64,000 nucleotides of DNA, taken from positions 62,001-126,000 of the forward strand of contig NZ_CADFGE010000021.1 of assembly GCF_902833645.1 (NCBI RefSeq). The letters are read 5' to 3'. Origin of the DNA: Paraburkholderia fungorum. Lineage in GTDB: Bacteria > Pseudomonadota > Gammaproteobacteria > Burkholderiales > Burkholderiaceae. Positions 52,331 to 60,244 of the stretch are shown here, piece by piece; position 1 is the stretch's first letter; each line of letters starts with the position of its first letter. A model generated the notes under the pieces. The model worked only from the letters and a program-made list of their open reading frames with translations. It searched no databases and was not told where the DNA came from. Position numbers and translations under genes: made by a program.

Positions 52331-52822
52331 TTAGCGAAGCGTTATATGTGGGGGTAAGCCCACGGTGCCGTTGGCAATGAGGAGACTCATGCCGTCGGAT
52401 GCTGCACGTTTCATCACGCGTTCGAAAGCTACAAACGCATCATAGAGGCGCCGGTGCTCCGGTGTCTTCGTCCTGCTGCTCTCCTTCACAAAGTCAAGTC
52501 GAGCATCGAAACTGCCATAGATCCAGTCATCGTTGCACGGAAGCAATGCAACGTGATCCGCCACGAAATGGGTTACATCGCCAGGCATCTCGCCTTTGAT
52601 CATGGGTGAACGTACGCTCAGGATCATTCCTGAGTGCGCACGCAGCAACGCGGGATCAAGACGGGATGTTCCGTAGCAGACCATCACGAACCGCTTGTCC
52701 TGCACCTCGACGTCCTGCACATAAAGGCAGTAGTGAGGGTGGGGACCGGGTCGATCAGAGGCGTTATCGTACGGGAAAAGACACTTCAGCACCTGGCCTC
52801 GCACAAATTGCGAGGTAGGCAT
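52331..52822 (-). CDS. PemK/MazF-like SH3-fold protein (possible toxin)
   Basis: A 163-residue protein starting at 52822 with CGGAGA upstream. The first 60 residues (RGQVLKCLFPY, RPGPHPHYCLYVQDVEV, RFVMVCYGTSRL) recall the SH3-like barrel of PemK/MazF endoribonucleases. The canonical arginine-rich loop is not obvious and the C-terminal half is unlike classical MazF, so the assignment is tentative. A small gene lies 16 bp upstream and could be its partner. Confidence 0.45.
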   Translation of the reverse strand: MPTSQFVRGQVLKCLFPYDNASDRPGPHPHYCLYVQDVEVQDKRFVMVCYGTSRLDPALLRAHSGMILSVRSPMIKGEMPGDVTHFVADHVALLPCNDDWIYGSFDARLDFVKESSRTKTPEHRRLYDAFVAFERVMKRAASDGMSLLIANGTVGLPPHITLR

Positions 52823-52838
52823 GAGGTTCTCCGGGAGG

Positions 52839-53102
52839 CTATTTCTGGTGGGGCTTTTTGACAGGACGGCGATGGCCAGTCGCAGCATGCTCGTCGACAG
52901 AGAGATCTGCCTGGAGCTTCTTCTGCATAGCCTCGAGCGCCTCGAGCGGTACCGACGTGTCCATGCTGACCGTGACGCCCGAGGGGGTCACTGCCTTGAG
53001 CACTTCGCGTCCATTGGTGGCGATGAATTTCTTCATGACCCAATCGTACACCCGTTTTGCCAGCTGGTTCAACCCAGCGGCAAAACACAAAAGCTGCTGC
53101 AT
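52839..53102 (-). CDS. Small hypothetical protein upstream of the PemK-like gene
   Basis: An 87-residue protein starting at 53102 after GGAGATC; other starts at 53114 and 53036 are possible. The middle (KKFIATNGREVLKAVTPSGVTVSM) resembles a small beta-strand domain, followed by a helix and a basic Lys/His/Arg tail. It is the natural candidate for an antitoxin or partner, but no antitoxin motif is clear. Confidence 0.45.
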   Translation of the reverse strand: MQQLLCFAAGLNQLAKRVYDWVMKKFIATNGREVLKAVTPSGVTVSMDTSVPLEALEAMQKKLQADLSVDEHAATGHRRPVKKPHQK

Positions 53103-53198
53103 CACGATCTCCATTTCCCATGCTGGGCGTAGTCAAAGTGATGGAGATGCGTGGCGAAAATTAAGTGGCAGTGTGACCTCCGGAGGCGCGCTGCAGGC

Positions 53199-53830
53199 TC
53201 AGAAAAGCCTCGTCCACCAGATTTTCGAGCGGGAACTGTCGACCCGGTGTTTCGCGGCCCACTCTTCCTGTTCGAGCTCCGGATTGCGTAGCGTCACATA
53301 AAGGCTGTCGCCCTTGCGGGAAAAGAGGTACGCGTCGGTCATCTGATTGATGACATTGAGGATCCTTTCGAGCTCCGCTTCGGTGCGCATGTCGAGCTCA
53401 TCGCCTATCTCGGCAATCAGGGTATTGATGTGGATCCCTGGCTGCAGCCACATGTTGCGTGCCGCGAGCATGCCGATATCGCTGCCGGCGAACGCCGCGG
53501 CGTTGACCACGCGCGGCGGAACCGGCAATGAGCTGATAAACGGAAAGGGCTCGGCAAATATATCGTAGCGGCGCCAGAACTCGTACTGGAAACGCAGCAG
53601 CACAACGTCCGTGCGAATTGTCGGTGAGATCGCCATCGCTGCTTCCTGGAAGCTGAAGTGATCAGGTGAATCGCAAAAGAAGAATTCGATCGCCTGCGCG
53701 CGCGACTCGGGCGTGGCGTTGGTGCCAAAGAGCGCGACGGCAAAGCCGTAGATCAGCTTGAAAGCGTCTCTTTCTGCACCTTCCTCGAAGTCCTCCTGCG
53801 TGATGTAGTCGAGCCGCTCGGCTACTCGTC
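53199..53830 (-). CDS. C-terminal part of a probably frameshifted protein
   Basis: Good coding composition begins at about 53825 (AERLDYITQEDFEEG) and continues to the stop at 53199, giving about 208 residues. There is no start codon near the beginning in this frame. The open frame does extend upstream to 54233, but that part has poor third-position GC and overlaps the 87-residue membrane gene read in the other frame. The sequence reads as a direct continuation of that protein after a -1 shift. It is helical, and seems to relate to transfer because it follows traD. Confidence 0.5.
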
Positions 53831-54085
53831 GTCGCTTTCCGACGTGTCCAGCGTCTTGAAGAGTGCCTGGCGGGGCATCAGCAAATTTCGGATCAAGACG
53901 AGGTGGTGGCGCATGATACCTTTCAAGAATGCCCAGATCCAGAGGATCATCCCCCTCAAGATCACCCGGATCGCGGGACTGACGAAGGCGGTCAAGAAAT
54001 GCGAGACGACGTGCCGTATCGGTGGTATCAAAACCATCAATATCCCAACGATCACCACGATCGCCCAGACTTTCCCCATATGCAT
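53822..54085 (-). CDS. Membrane protein downstream of traD (N-terminal part of frameshifted gene)
   Basis: An 87-residue product starting at 54085 after GAGGGAG, 11 bp past the traD stop. Two hydrophobic segments (VWAIVVIVGILMVLIPPI and the AIRVILRGMILWIWAFL stretch) precede a basic loop and an acidic end (TSESDDE). The next coding stretch starts exactly at its stop in the -1 frame, so the intact protein may once have been about 295 residues long. Confidence 0.6.
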   Translation of the reverse strand: MHMGKVWAIVVIVGILMVLIPPIRHVVSHFLTAFVSPAIRVILRGMILWIWAFLKGIMRHHLVLIRNLLMPRQALFKTLDTSESDDE

Positions 54086-54096
54086 CGAATACTCCC

Positions 54097-55947
54097 TCAG
54101 GCTGTGGCGTGGCCATTGCCATCTCCGCTATTGCTATGTGTTGTCGAGAGGAAGCGATCCAGCTTGTCCGGATCGCTATAGTTGAAGCCTTCCCGTTTGT
54201 AGAAACGTGGTTTGTTGATCCGGATCGGACCAATCTTCTGCTTCATTTCGGGAGTGATACTCACGAGCGGAATGCGCAGGTTGTACACGTGCTTGCCCTC
54301 GTACAACATGACGCCCTCGCCCTTGTCGAGTGCCTTGAGCTGGTCAGGCGTCACGCGATGGACTTCTTCCTCGCGCTCGGCGTAGCTCTCACCGCTGGAA
54401 TCGCCCGTAGTTGCACCGGGTGCAGCGCGCAGGGCGTCCTGCGACTTCGAGGCACTATCAGACGCGGTCATCGATCGCCTGACAGTGAGGTGCTTGCCGA
54501 TCAGGTCCGCTGCCGACTCGGCAGTCGTCTGCGACCCGATACGGAAGAACAGTTTGGTAGTGGTGTTGCCGGTGACCATTTCAGCGAAATCTTCGCTGAT
54601 GGCCTTGAAATTCGACTCGGTTTGCACCGCCGGACAGAGAAAAATGCCTGCGGATCGTGCCTGTTCAAAAATTCGGGCCCACGATTCGTTAACGTACGAG
54701 CCGGCTTCGTCGAAGAAGCACATGTACGGGATTTTCGGCCGGTCTGCACGGTTCGCCTGCAGCCACGACACTGCGGTACGAAAATCGCCCAGCACCATCT
54801 TGCCGAAGTTCGACGCGGCGACGTCCTTGCCCATCGTAGGCAGTGCAACGTAGACAATCTTGTTGCCCTTGATCGCTTCATAGAGGCGCACGTCCGGCTT
54901 GTAGGTGTTCATCACCTCGCCGAACTGGTTGGTGCCGAATGTGAACAGGCGTCCAACCATGCCACCCAGGACATCCTTCATCTTCTTCACGTCGATCTGG
55001 CCGCGAAGCGGATTCTTCGGATCGTTTGACGGGTGCCGGTAGTTGTCGAGGAAGAGGCGGAGGTTACGGGCCTCATCAGAGCGCGGGAACCGGTTGACGA
55101 GCGTCGCCTGCAGTTCTTCGAGCGCACGTGCGTTGTTCAGCAGAACCGCAAGGTCATAGAAGTTGTAGGCAAGGCCCGTCTTCTGGCAGGCACTGATGAT
55201 CGTGACAAGGGCCTGGTTGGACGACTGCTTGTAGTAGTCAGCGCCGGCGCTGGATTCGGTGGACGGGATCAGCGATAGCAGGCGCGCGGCGACTTCATCC
55301 GGATCACCCTCGAGGATCGGGTTGTAGGTGTTCGAAAGTGCAGGGTTGCCCGGGTTAAGAACGAAGAATTCGTGTGCACGCCCGGCCCACTTGCAGAACT
55401 GATACAGAGTGAGGATGTTGTCCTCATCGAGCTTGCCGTCGACGAAGAGCACCCCTCCTCCCCGCTGGATCTGCTGAAACATCATCAGCGAGCCAGCGAC
55501 GGTTTTGCCGACGCCTGACTGGCCAACGATCCAGACGTGGCGAAAGAGGTTGTCGTCGTCGATGATGATGGGCTCGCCAGTGTCGGTGGCGTAGCCAACC
55601 ATCAGCCCGCTTGTGCCGTGCACGGGCGCGGGCGACGAGCGAACGTCGATCGAGCTGTTCAGGTGGAAGTGTCGCTTCCACGGGTTCAGGATGCGCCGCG
55701 CGAGGTGCGTGGAGCCGGCCAGCGCCGCACCGAACGGCACGAGGGCGGGAACGCTGCCAGCGAAAAACGGTGAGGACAGCGTGGCGCCCAGGCCCAGCGA
55801 CAGTGCACTCGCGGTGTCGACAGGCCCACCTAGCCCGAGGTCAAAGGCCTTCCGGTAGATGAGGCGGATGTCGAAAGGCGCGACCTCATGAGAGGAGCCT
55901 TTCTTGACCTGTCGGGTGGTGCGGGTGGTGACTGGCCTGAAGTGCAT
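54097..55947 (-). CDS. traD: Type IV coupling protein (TraD/VirD4-like)
   Basis: A 616-residue coupling ATPase that brings the relaxase-DNA complex to the secretion channel. Two weak hydrophobic segments lie at residues 46-80. Walker A GQSGVGKT is at about residue 141, Walker B MCFFDEAG near 412, and a TraG/TraD-type C-terminal region follows. The tail is hydrophilic with an acidic and Ser-rich end. It lies far from the main tra operon but reads the same way. Confidence 0.9.
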   Translation of the reverse strand: MHFRPVTTRTTRQVKKGSSHEVAPFDIRLIYRKAFDLGLGGPVDTASALSLGLGATLSSPFFAGSVPALVPFGAALAGSTHLARRILNPWKRHFHLNSSIDVRSSPAPVHGTSGLMVGYATDTGEPIIIDDDNLFRHVWIVGQSGVGKTVAGSLMMFQQIQRGGGVLFVDGKLDEDNILTLYQFCKWAGRAHEFFVLNPGNPALSNTYNPILEGDPDEVAARLLSLIPSTESSAGADYYKQSSNQALVTIISACQKTGLAYNFYDLAVLLNNARALEELQATLVNRFPRSDEARNLRLFLDNYRHPSNDPKNPLRGQIDVKKMKDVLGGMVGRLFTFGTNQFGEVMNTYKPDVRLYEAIKGNKIVYVALPTMGKDVAASNFGKMVLGDFRTAVSWLQANRADRPKIPYMCFFDEAGSYVNESWARIFEQARSAGIFLCPAVQTESNFKAISEDFAEMVTGNTTTKLFFRIGSQTTAESAADLIGKHLTVRRSMTASDSASKSQDALRAAPGATTGDSSGESYAEREEEVHRVTPDQLKALDKGEGVMLYEGKHVYNLRIPLVSITPEMKQKIGPIRINKPRFYKREGFNYSDPDKLDRFLSTTHSNSGDGNGHATA

Positions 55948-55962
55948 TTCGTTCCAGGATAG

Positions 55963-55994
55963 AAAAAAGCCCGTGCGACGAAGTCACACGGGCT
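55963..55994 (-). terminator. Intrinsic terminator before traD
   Basis: AGCCCGTG (55968-55975) pairs with CACGGGCT (55987-55994), and on the minus strand six T residues follow. It ends the 56000-56779 transcript, so traD must have its own promoter or depend on readthrough. Confidence 0.8.
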
Positions 55995-55999
55995 GTGGG

Positions 56000-56779
56000 T
56001 CAGAAGTGGGCCGAACGCGTGCTGCTGCGTTCGATCTCTTCGATGCGTTGGTTAGCTTTTTCCTGAAACTCCGCGATAGCCAATGGGTGCTGGAGAATTG
56101 ACGAAACCATCTCTCTGGCACGGCGGATGTTTTCCGGGTCGTCGACGACAGCGAGTCCCTTTACCTTGTTGTCCAGGATGTCGCGTTCGTTGGCGGGAAT
56201 GGAACCGACCGCCAAACTGCCACCGCTTGTGCCCCCCGCTTCTGCTAACGGCGTGAGCCTCGTCTGCACTGACGTGGCTGCTTGCTGCGCAGGAGCAGTA
56301 ATGCCCGCGACGTTGAATCCAATCTTCGACATACAGACCGCGAACGCCTGCAACTCCGTCCGGGCAGGGGCATCGGGATCTGTCATCGGACCCGCGTTCG
56401 TCGAGGAGACGAACATGGCATGAGCACGCGCAGTGAATTCCACCTTCTCTTGCGGGTGGTCGCTGCGTCGATGCCAGAAGCGGATCCGGGCCGTATGCAT
56501 GAGCTCACGACCAACCACTTGCCCAGCAACCACAATGGGCGCACCTTCGCGCAACACATCCTCCTCGAGGTCATAACCCCAACCGATACCGATCGGGCCA
56601 AATTCCGCGCTTGCGAGGTACGCCAGCTGCCGCAGGGCCACCGTAATACCGCCCGGATCTGCTCGCGAGGCGGCATCCGCGGGTGGTGGTGCTGCCTTGC
56701 TCACGCGGGTCCACATGGAAAGGTTTGTTTCCTGTGCCCCGCCACTGCCCTGCTCTGCGGAAGTACAGGCTGGATTCAT
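56000..56779 (-). CDS. Possible single-strand annealing protein
   Basis: A 259-residue soluble protein; an excellent GGGGAGGAAAG site fixes the start at 56779. Residues 55-125 (AEFGPIGIGWGYDLEED ... TARIRFWHRRSDH) resemble the Rad52/ERF-like fold of phage annealing proteins. The rest is helical with an acidic C-terminus. Divergent from a RecD-like helicase, which would suit a recombination or plasmid-maintenance pair. Assignment is by pattern only. Confidence 0.45.
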   Translation of the reverse strand: MNPACTSAEQGSGGAQETNLSMWTRVSKAAPPPADAASRADPGGITVALRQLAYLASAEFGPIGIGWGYDLEEDVLREGAPIVVAGQVVGRELMHTARIRFWHRRSDHPQEKVEFTARAHAMFVSSTNAGPMTDPDAPARTELQAFAVCMSKIGFNVAGITAPAQQAATSVQTRLTPLAEAGGTSGGSLAVGSIPANERDILDNKVKGLAVVDDPENIRRAREMVSSILQHPLAIAEFQEKANQRIEEIERSSTRSAHF

Positions 56780-56955
56780 CTTTCCTCCCCATTTCGTCAG
56801 TAAAAAGTAAGGCCTCCCCAATGGGTTGACCTAGCGACAGAAATGTGTGGGCAAAAAATAAATCTCGGACTCTCCTGAAGGTATTATTAACCACAAGCTG
56901 GTTTTGAATTTATTCTGTTGTTCGCCCCGTTCTTTCGCGCGACGCAAGCTCAGCC

Positions 56956-59280
56956 ATGGATGAAATCGTCGGTCGGCTCTCCACCCTCACCGTCTATAAC
57001 GGCAAGTGGGCACGCGCGAGTGTCCGTATCGCCGATGGCTCATTCCTGACTTGTGTTGGCGAGACCCTGCTCGGTCTGCGTGAGGGCAACGATTACCGGC
57101 TGGCCGGATGGGTGCGCGAGCATGCCCGGTACGGGCGGCAGCTCGAGGTTCGCGCGGCGGTGCTGGAGGTGCCTCAGGACGAAGGGGCATTGCGCCGGCA
57201 TCTGCGCAGAAACTTTGCCGGCTGTGGCGAGAGGACTGCGGCGAAGCTGATTGAGTGGGCGCGCGCGCTGCCCGGCGGGCTGGATGCGCTGCGCGAGCAG
57301 CTGGTATCGAATCCTCATGCGATCGACTTCAGCGTCGTGACCAAGCGTCCGGTGCGCATGTCTGACGACGAGGGTCCAGAAATTGCGATTTACCGGAACC
57401 TCTCGTTGCGCCTCGGGACCAGCGGCGTGCACGACTACCTCCTGCGCCGTCTTGCGGGCTGGGTATTCGAGCGTGTCGGGGCGCAGGCGGACCCGGTGGT
57501 AGCTGCCTGGGAACGCATTTCCAGAAATCCGTACGAGGCCGTCCGCTCACTCGACGGTTACGGGTTTACTTCGGCAGACGCGATCGGCCGCCAACTGTCA
57601 TTTCCACCCGACCACGTCTTCCGTCTGGCGGCTCTCGCAACTCACGCGGTACGTGAAGGCTGTGAGCGCGCCGGCCACACCTTTCTGATGGCTGACGAAG
57701 TCGCCCGCCGCATCACGCAATACGATGCGGCGGTGGCGTTTGATGTTGCGCTACGTGCCGCGGTCGAGCTGGGCGAGCCAATCGCGGTAACTGAAGGCCG
57801 CTATTACCCGCTCTGGCTGTACAACTGTGAACTGGCGCTGGCGGAGCATCTGGGCCGGCGCCTCGCAGTAGCCTCGGCGCCCATCACTGAGGCCCCACGG
57901 GAGAAACTGGAGCGTGAAGTGCGCATGGCCGAGTGGAGCATGGGTGAATCGTTCAGACTCGACGACAGCCAGCGCGAGGCGATGATCAGCATGCTGACGT
58001 CGACGTGCTCTGTGCACACGCTTACAGGCGGCCCCGGGTGCGGCAAAACCGCGATGATCGAAGTATTGGTGCAGGTCGTGTGTTCCCTCGGCGCGGGGCT
58101 CCGAATTGTGTTCTGTGCCCCAACGGGCAAGGCGGCGAAAGTACTGGGCGCTCGGGTGCAGCGCCTGGGGATGTCGTCGGCCACGGTACACGCGACCCTC
58201 GGGGTGGAAGCCGACGGCTTCGCTCACAATGAGGAGAACCCGCTGCCTGCGGACGTAGTGATCGCAGACGAAACGTCCATGAATGACCTCGCTCTAACGC
58301 GTGCGCTGTTCGACGCGCTGCCGGCCGGGTCGCACATAGTCCTGTTGGGCGACACGGACCAGTTGGCATCGGTCGGACCGGGACAAATGCTTGTTGACCT
58401 GCTGGAGCTGGATGCGGATCACCAGCAACTTTCGATAACGCATCGCAACGATGGCGGAATTCTCGAGGTCGTGCGCCAGGCGCGGGCCGGCAAATGCGAT
58501 TGCGTAGACCGCCCGGATGTAAGGTTTTCGCACGGACTGCCGGCGACCGACGTCGCTGGCATCGGCAAGGTGATAGGCGCGTATCTGCGCGCGGTCAGAC
58601 GCAGCGGCATCGAGCACGTAGGCTTGTTGATGGGCGCGCGGCGCGGCGACGTGAAGGTGCCGGGCTGGAACGTGACCTATCTGAACGACGCGCTGCGCGA
58701 GCAACTGAATGCGCAGGGCCGGCGCGTCCCCGGTACTAGCCTGAGGCTCGGCGATCGCCTGATGATCAGGCAGAACCTGCGTCTTGAGCAGGGAGAAGAA
58801 GCGAATGGCCAGATGCGCTATGAGCAGGTGGTGAATGGCGACACGGGCACGCTGGCCGGGTGTCACCTGGACGCGACGGGCCATTCGGTGTCGTACCTGG
58901 TGGTTACGCTTGATGACGGGCGCGAGATCCGCTATCCCGGCACAAACCTTGATGCGCTAGTTCTCGCTTATGCCCTGACGGTGCACGCGGCGCAGGGCTC
59001 GGAGTACCGCGAGGTCATCTTCATCTGCACGGACGGTCACGCGGGCTTCATGCATCGCGGGATCGTGTACACGGCGTTTTCGCGGACTCGCAAGCGGCTG
59101 CTGGTGGTGGCAGACGACGAGGTGTTGCGTCGCAGTTGTGCACGCCCTATTCCACCGCGCAATTCACGGCTTGTACAGCGTGCATGTGCGGCTGGTGCCG
59201 CGCGGCGACAGGCTCGCGACACCGGTTTACGAGGGGGGCCGCCAGTTCAATGTGAAACCTCTTTACGGGAGTCTGGATGA
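56956..59280 (+). CDS. RecD2-like ATP-dependent DNA helicase
   Basis: A 774-residue SF1B helicase. Helix-hairpin-helix-like elements lie in the first 350 residues. Walker A GGPGCGKT is at about residue 360, the DE box IADETSM near 436, and the UvrD_C_2 motif (ALTVHAAQGSE) near 675. This matches RecD2-type enzymes that unwind DNA 5'-3'. No relaxase domain is present. The last 60 residues are Arg-rich and less conserved. Its stop overlaps the next start by 4 bp. Confidence 0.85.
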   Translation: MDEIVGRLSTLTVYNGKWARASVRIADGSFLTCVGETLLGLREGNDYRLAGWVREHARYGRQLEVRAAVLEVPQDEGALRRHLRRNFAGCGERTAAKLIEWARALPGGLDALREQLVSNPHAIDFSVVTKRPVRMSDDEGPEIAIYRNLSLRLGTSGVHDYLLRRLAGWVFERVGAQADPVVAAWERISRNPYEAVRSLDGYGFTSADAIGRQLSFPPDHVFRLAALATHAVREGCERAGHTFLMADEVARRITQYDAAVAFDVALRAAVELGEPIAVTEGRYYPLWLYNCELALAEHLGRRLAVASAPITEAPREKLEREVRMAEWSMGESFRLDDSQREAMISMLTSTCSVHTLTGGPGCGKTAMIEVLVQVVCSLGAGLRIVFCAPTGKAAKVLGARVQRLGMSSATVHATLGVEADGFAHNEENPLPADVVIADETSMNDLALTRALFDALPAGSHIVLLGDTDQLASVGPGQMLVDLLELDADHQQLSITHRNDGGILEVVRQARAGKCDCVDRPDVRFSHGLPATDVAGIGKVIGAYLRAVRRSGIEHVGLLMGARRGDVKVPGWNVTYLNDALREQLNAQGRRVPGTSLRLGDRLMIRQNLRLEQGEEANGQMRYEQVVNGDTGTLAGCHLDATGHSVSYLVVTLDDGREIRYPGTNLDALVLAYALTVHAAQGSEYREVIFICTDGHAGFMHRGIVYTAFSRTRKRLLVVADDEVLRRSCARPIPPRNSRLVQRACAAGAARRQARDTGLRGGPPVQCETSLRESG

Positions 59281-59543
59281 AAGCTGTGGTAACGCGCTGG
59301 CGTCGATCGCGCGCCGGGCAATGGACGATGGTCGCTGTGATCGCGTATGTGCTGTATCTCTGGTACGAGGATCTACGCAGCGAGGCGACGCAGGCATGGA
59401 TCGCAGAACACGGGACAGATGGCACCTGGGCAACGGTATTCCTCGTGGGACTTGCCGTTGGCATCGTGGTCGGCGCGACCTGCGGGCCGCTGCTGATCGG
59501 CCCCTTAGCGCGGAGGAAGGGCCAGTCGGTGCAGTCGCGATAG
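59277..59543 (+). CDS. Small membrane protein
   Basis: An 88-residue protein overlapping the helicase stop by 4 bp. Two hydrophobic segments, at about residues 16-30 (WTMVAVIAYVLYLWY) and 50-75 (VFLVGLAVGIVVGATCGPLLIG), have basic ends. It is presumably an inner-membrane protein translated together with the helicase. Function unknown. Confidence 0.6.
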   Translation: MKAVVTRWRRSRAGQWTMVAVIAYVLYLWYEDLRSEATQAWIAEHGTDGTWATVFLVGLAVGIVVGATCGPLLIGPLARRKGQSVQSR

Positions 59544-59621
59544 ACCTGGTCGTGGAGAGCGCACGTTGAATCAACAACCGACGGGCATCCGTCGGGTAGC
59601 AGGAAATGAAGTTCGAACCGG

Positions 59622-59650
59622 TGGCGAGGGTTTAATCGCCAACATTTTTT
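59622..59650 (+). terminator. Candidate terminator
   Basis: TGGCGA (59622-59627) pairs with TCGCCA (59636-59641) and is followed by ACATTTTTT. The stem is short but the T run is good. It would end the helicase operon. Confidence 0.45.
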
Positions 59651-59734
59651 AATCTCGGTACCCGACGCGCCCGACGTGGCCGTAAGGCACGACCGATATG
59701 AAAAACCAGTGCTGTCACTCCTTCGAGGTCCGAC

Positions 59735-59961
59735 ATGCATACGCCAGACACGGCAGTCGTCGTTGAGGATGGATTCAGTGTTGATGAAGTGCGCGCAGCG
59801 ATGCGTACGAGCTGGTTACGCGCACGGGCCGCCGCTACCAGATTCTGGAAGTGAAGCCGAAAGCGTTGATCTGTTTTGTGTTGCCGCACGATGCGCCGTC
59901 GAAGATTACCTGTTCTGGTGGTACTGGGATAGACGCGATGCGACACGTTAGACACGCATAA
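59735..59961 (+). pseudogene. Frameshifted small gene
   Basis: The N-terminal frame (MHTPDTAVVVEDGFSVDE...) stops soon after 59810, while good coding sequence resumes in the -1 frame (YELVTRTGRRYQILEVKPKA ... FVLPHDAPSKI) to a stop at 59961. Neither frame alone makes a sensible protein, but together they give about 75 residues. This is either a small decayed gene or one with a frameshift site. Family unknown. Confidence 0.5.
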
Positions 59962-59976
59962 CAGGAACAGCAAAAC

Positions 59977-60180
59977 ATGACGTACAAATGGTCCTTAGCA
60001 GGCTCTGGCGACCATCGAGCGAACCGCGGTTGCGGCCTGTCGTTGTATGACATACTTGAGCAGCAACTGGCTCTTTTTCCGGATCTGTTTCGAAGCTATG
60101 AGAAGGCGGCAGAGGCGGCCATTGACAAGGTGCGCGCGGGCGGATCGCCGCGGCCGCAGTCCGAGGGAAACCGGTCATGA
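59977..60180 (+). CDS. Small hypothetical protein
   Basis: A 67-residue soluble protein with AGGAAC ahead of its ATG. The central helix (LYDILEQQLALFPDLFRSYEKAAEAAIDKV) is amphipathic and the tail basic and Ser-rich. It lies 15 bp after the frameshifted gene and may share its transcript. Unknown function. Confidence 0.5.
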   Translation: MTYKWSLAGSGDHRANRGCGLSLYDILEQQLALFPDLFRSYEKAAEAAIDKVRAGGSPRPQSEGNRS

Positions 60181-60244
60181 GGGAATAGCTGCACGTCATC
60201 CCGCGTGATCCTCCGCTTCTCGCACTCGTGACCGCTAGCTTGGT

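Noticed and set aside
53831..54233. Upstream part of the 344-residue frame behind traD
   Set aside because: Third-position composition is poor and the same DNA encodes the 87-residue membrane protein with a good ribosome site.
56956..59280. MOBF relaxase-helicase
   Set aside because: It has the helicase motifs but no N-terminal relaxase tyrosines or three-His motif; it fits RecD2.
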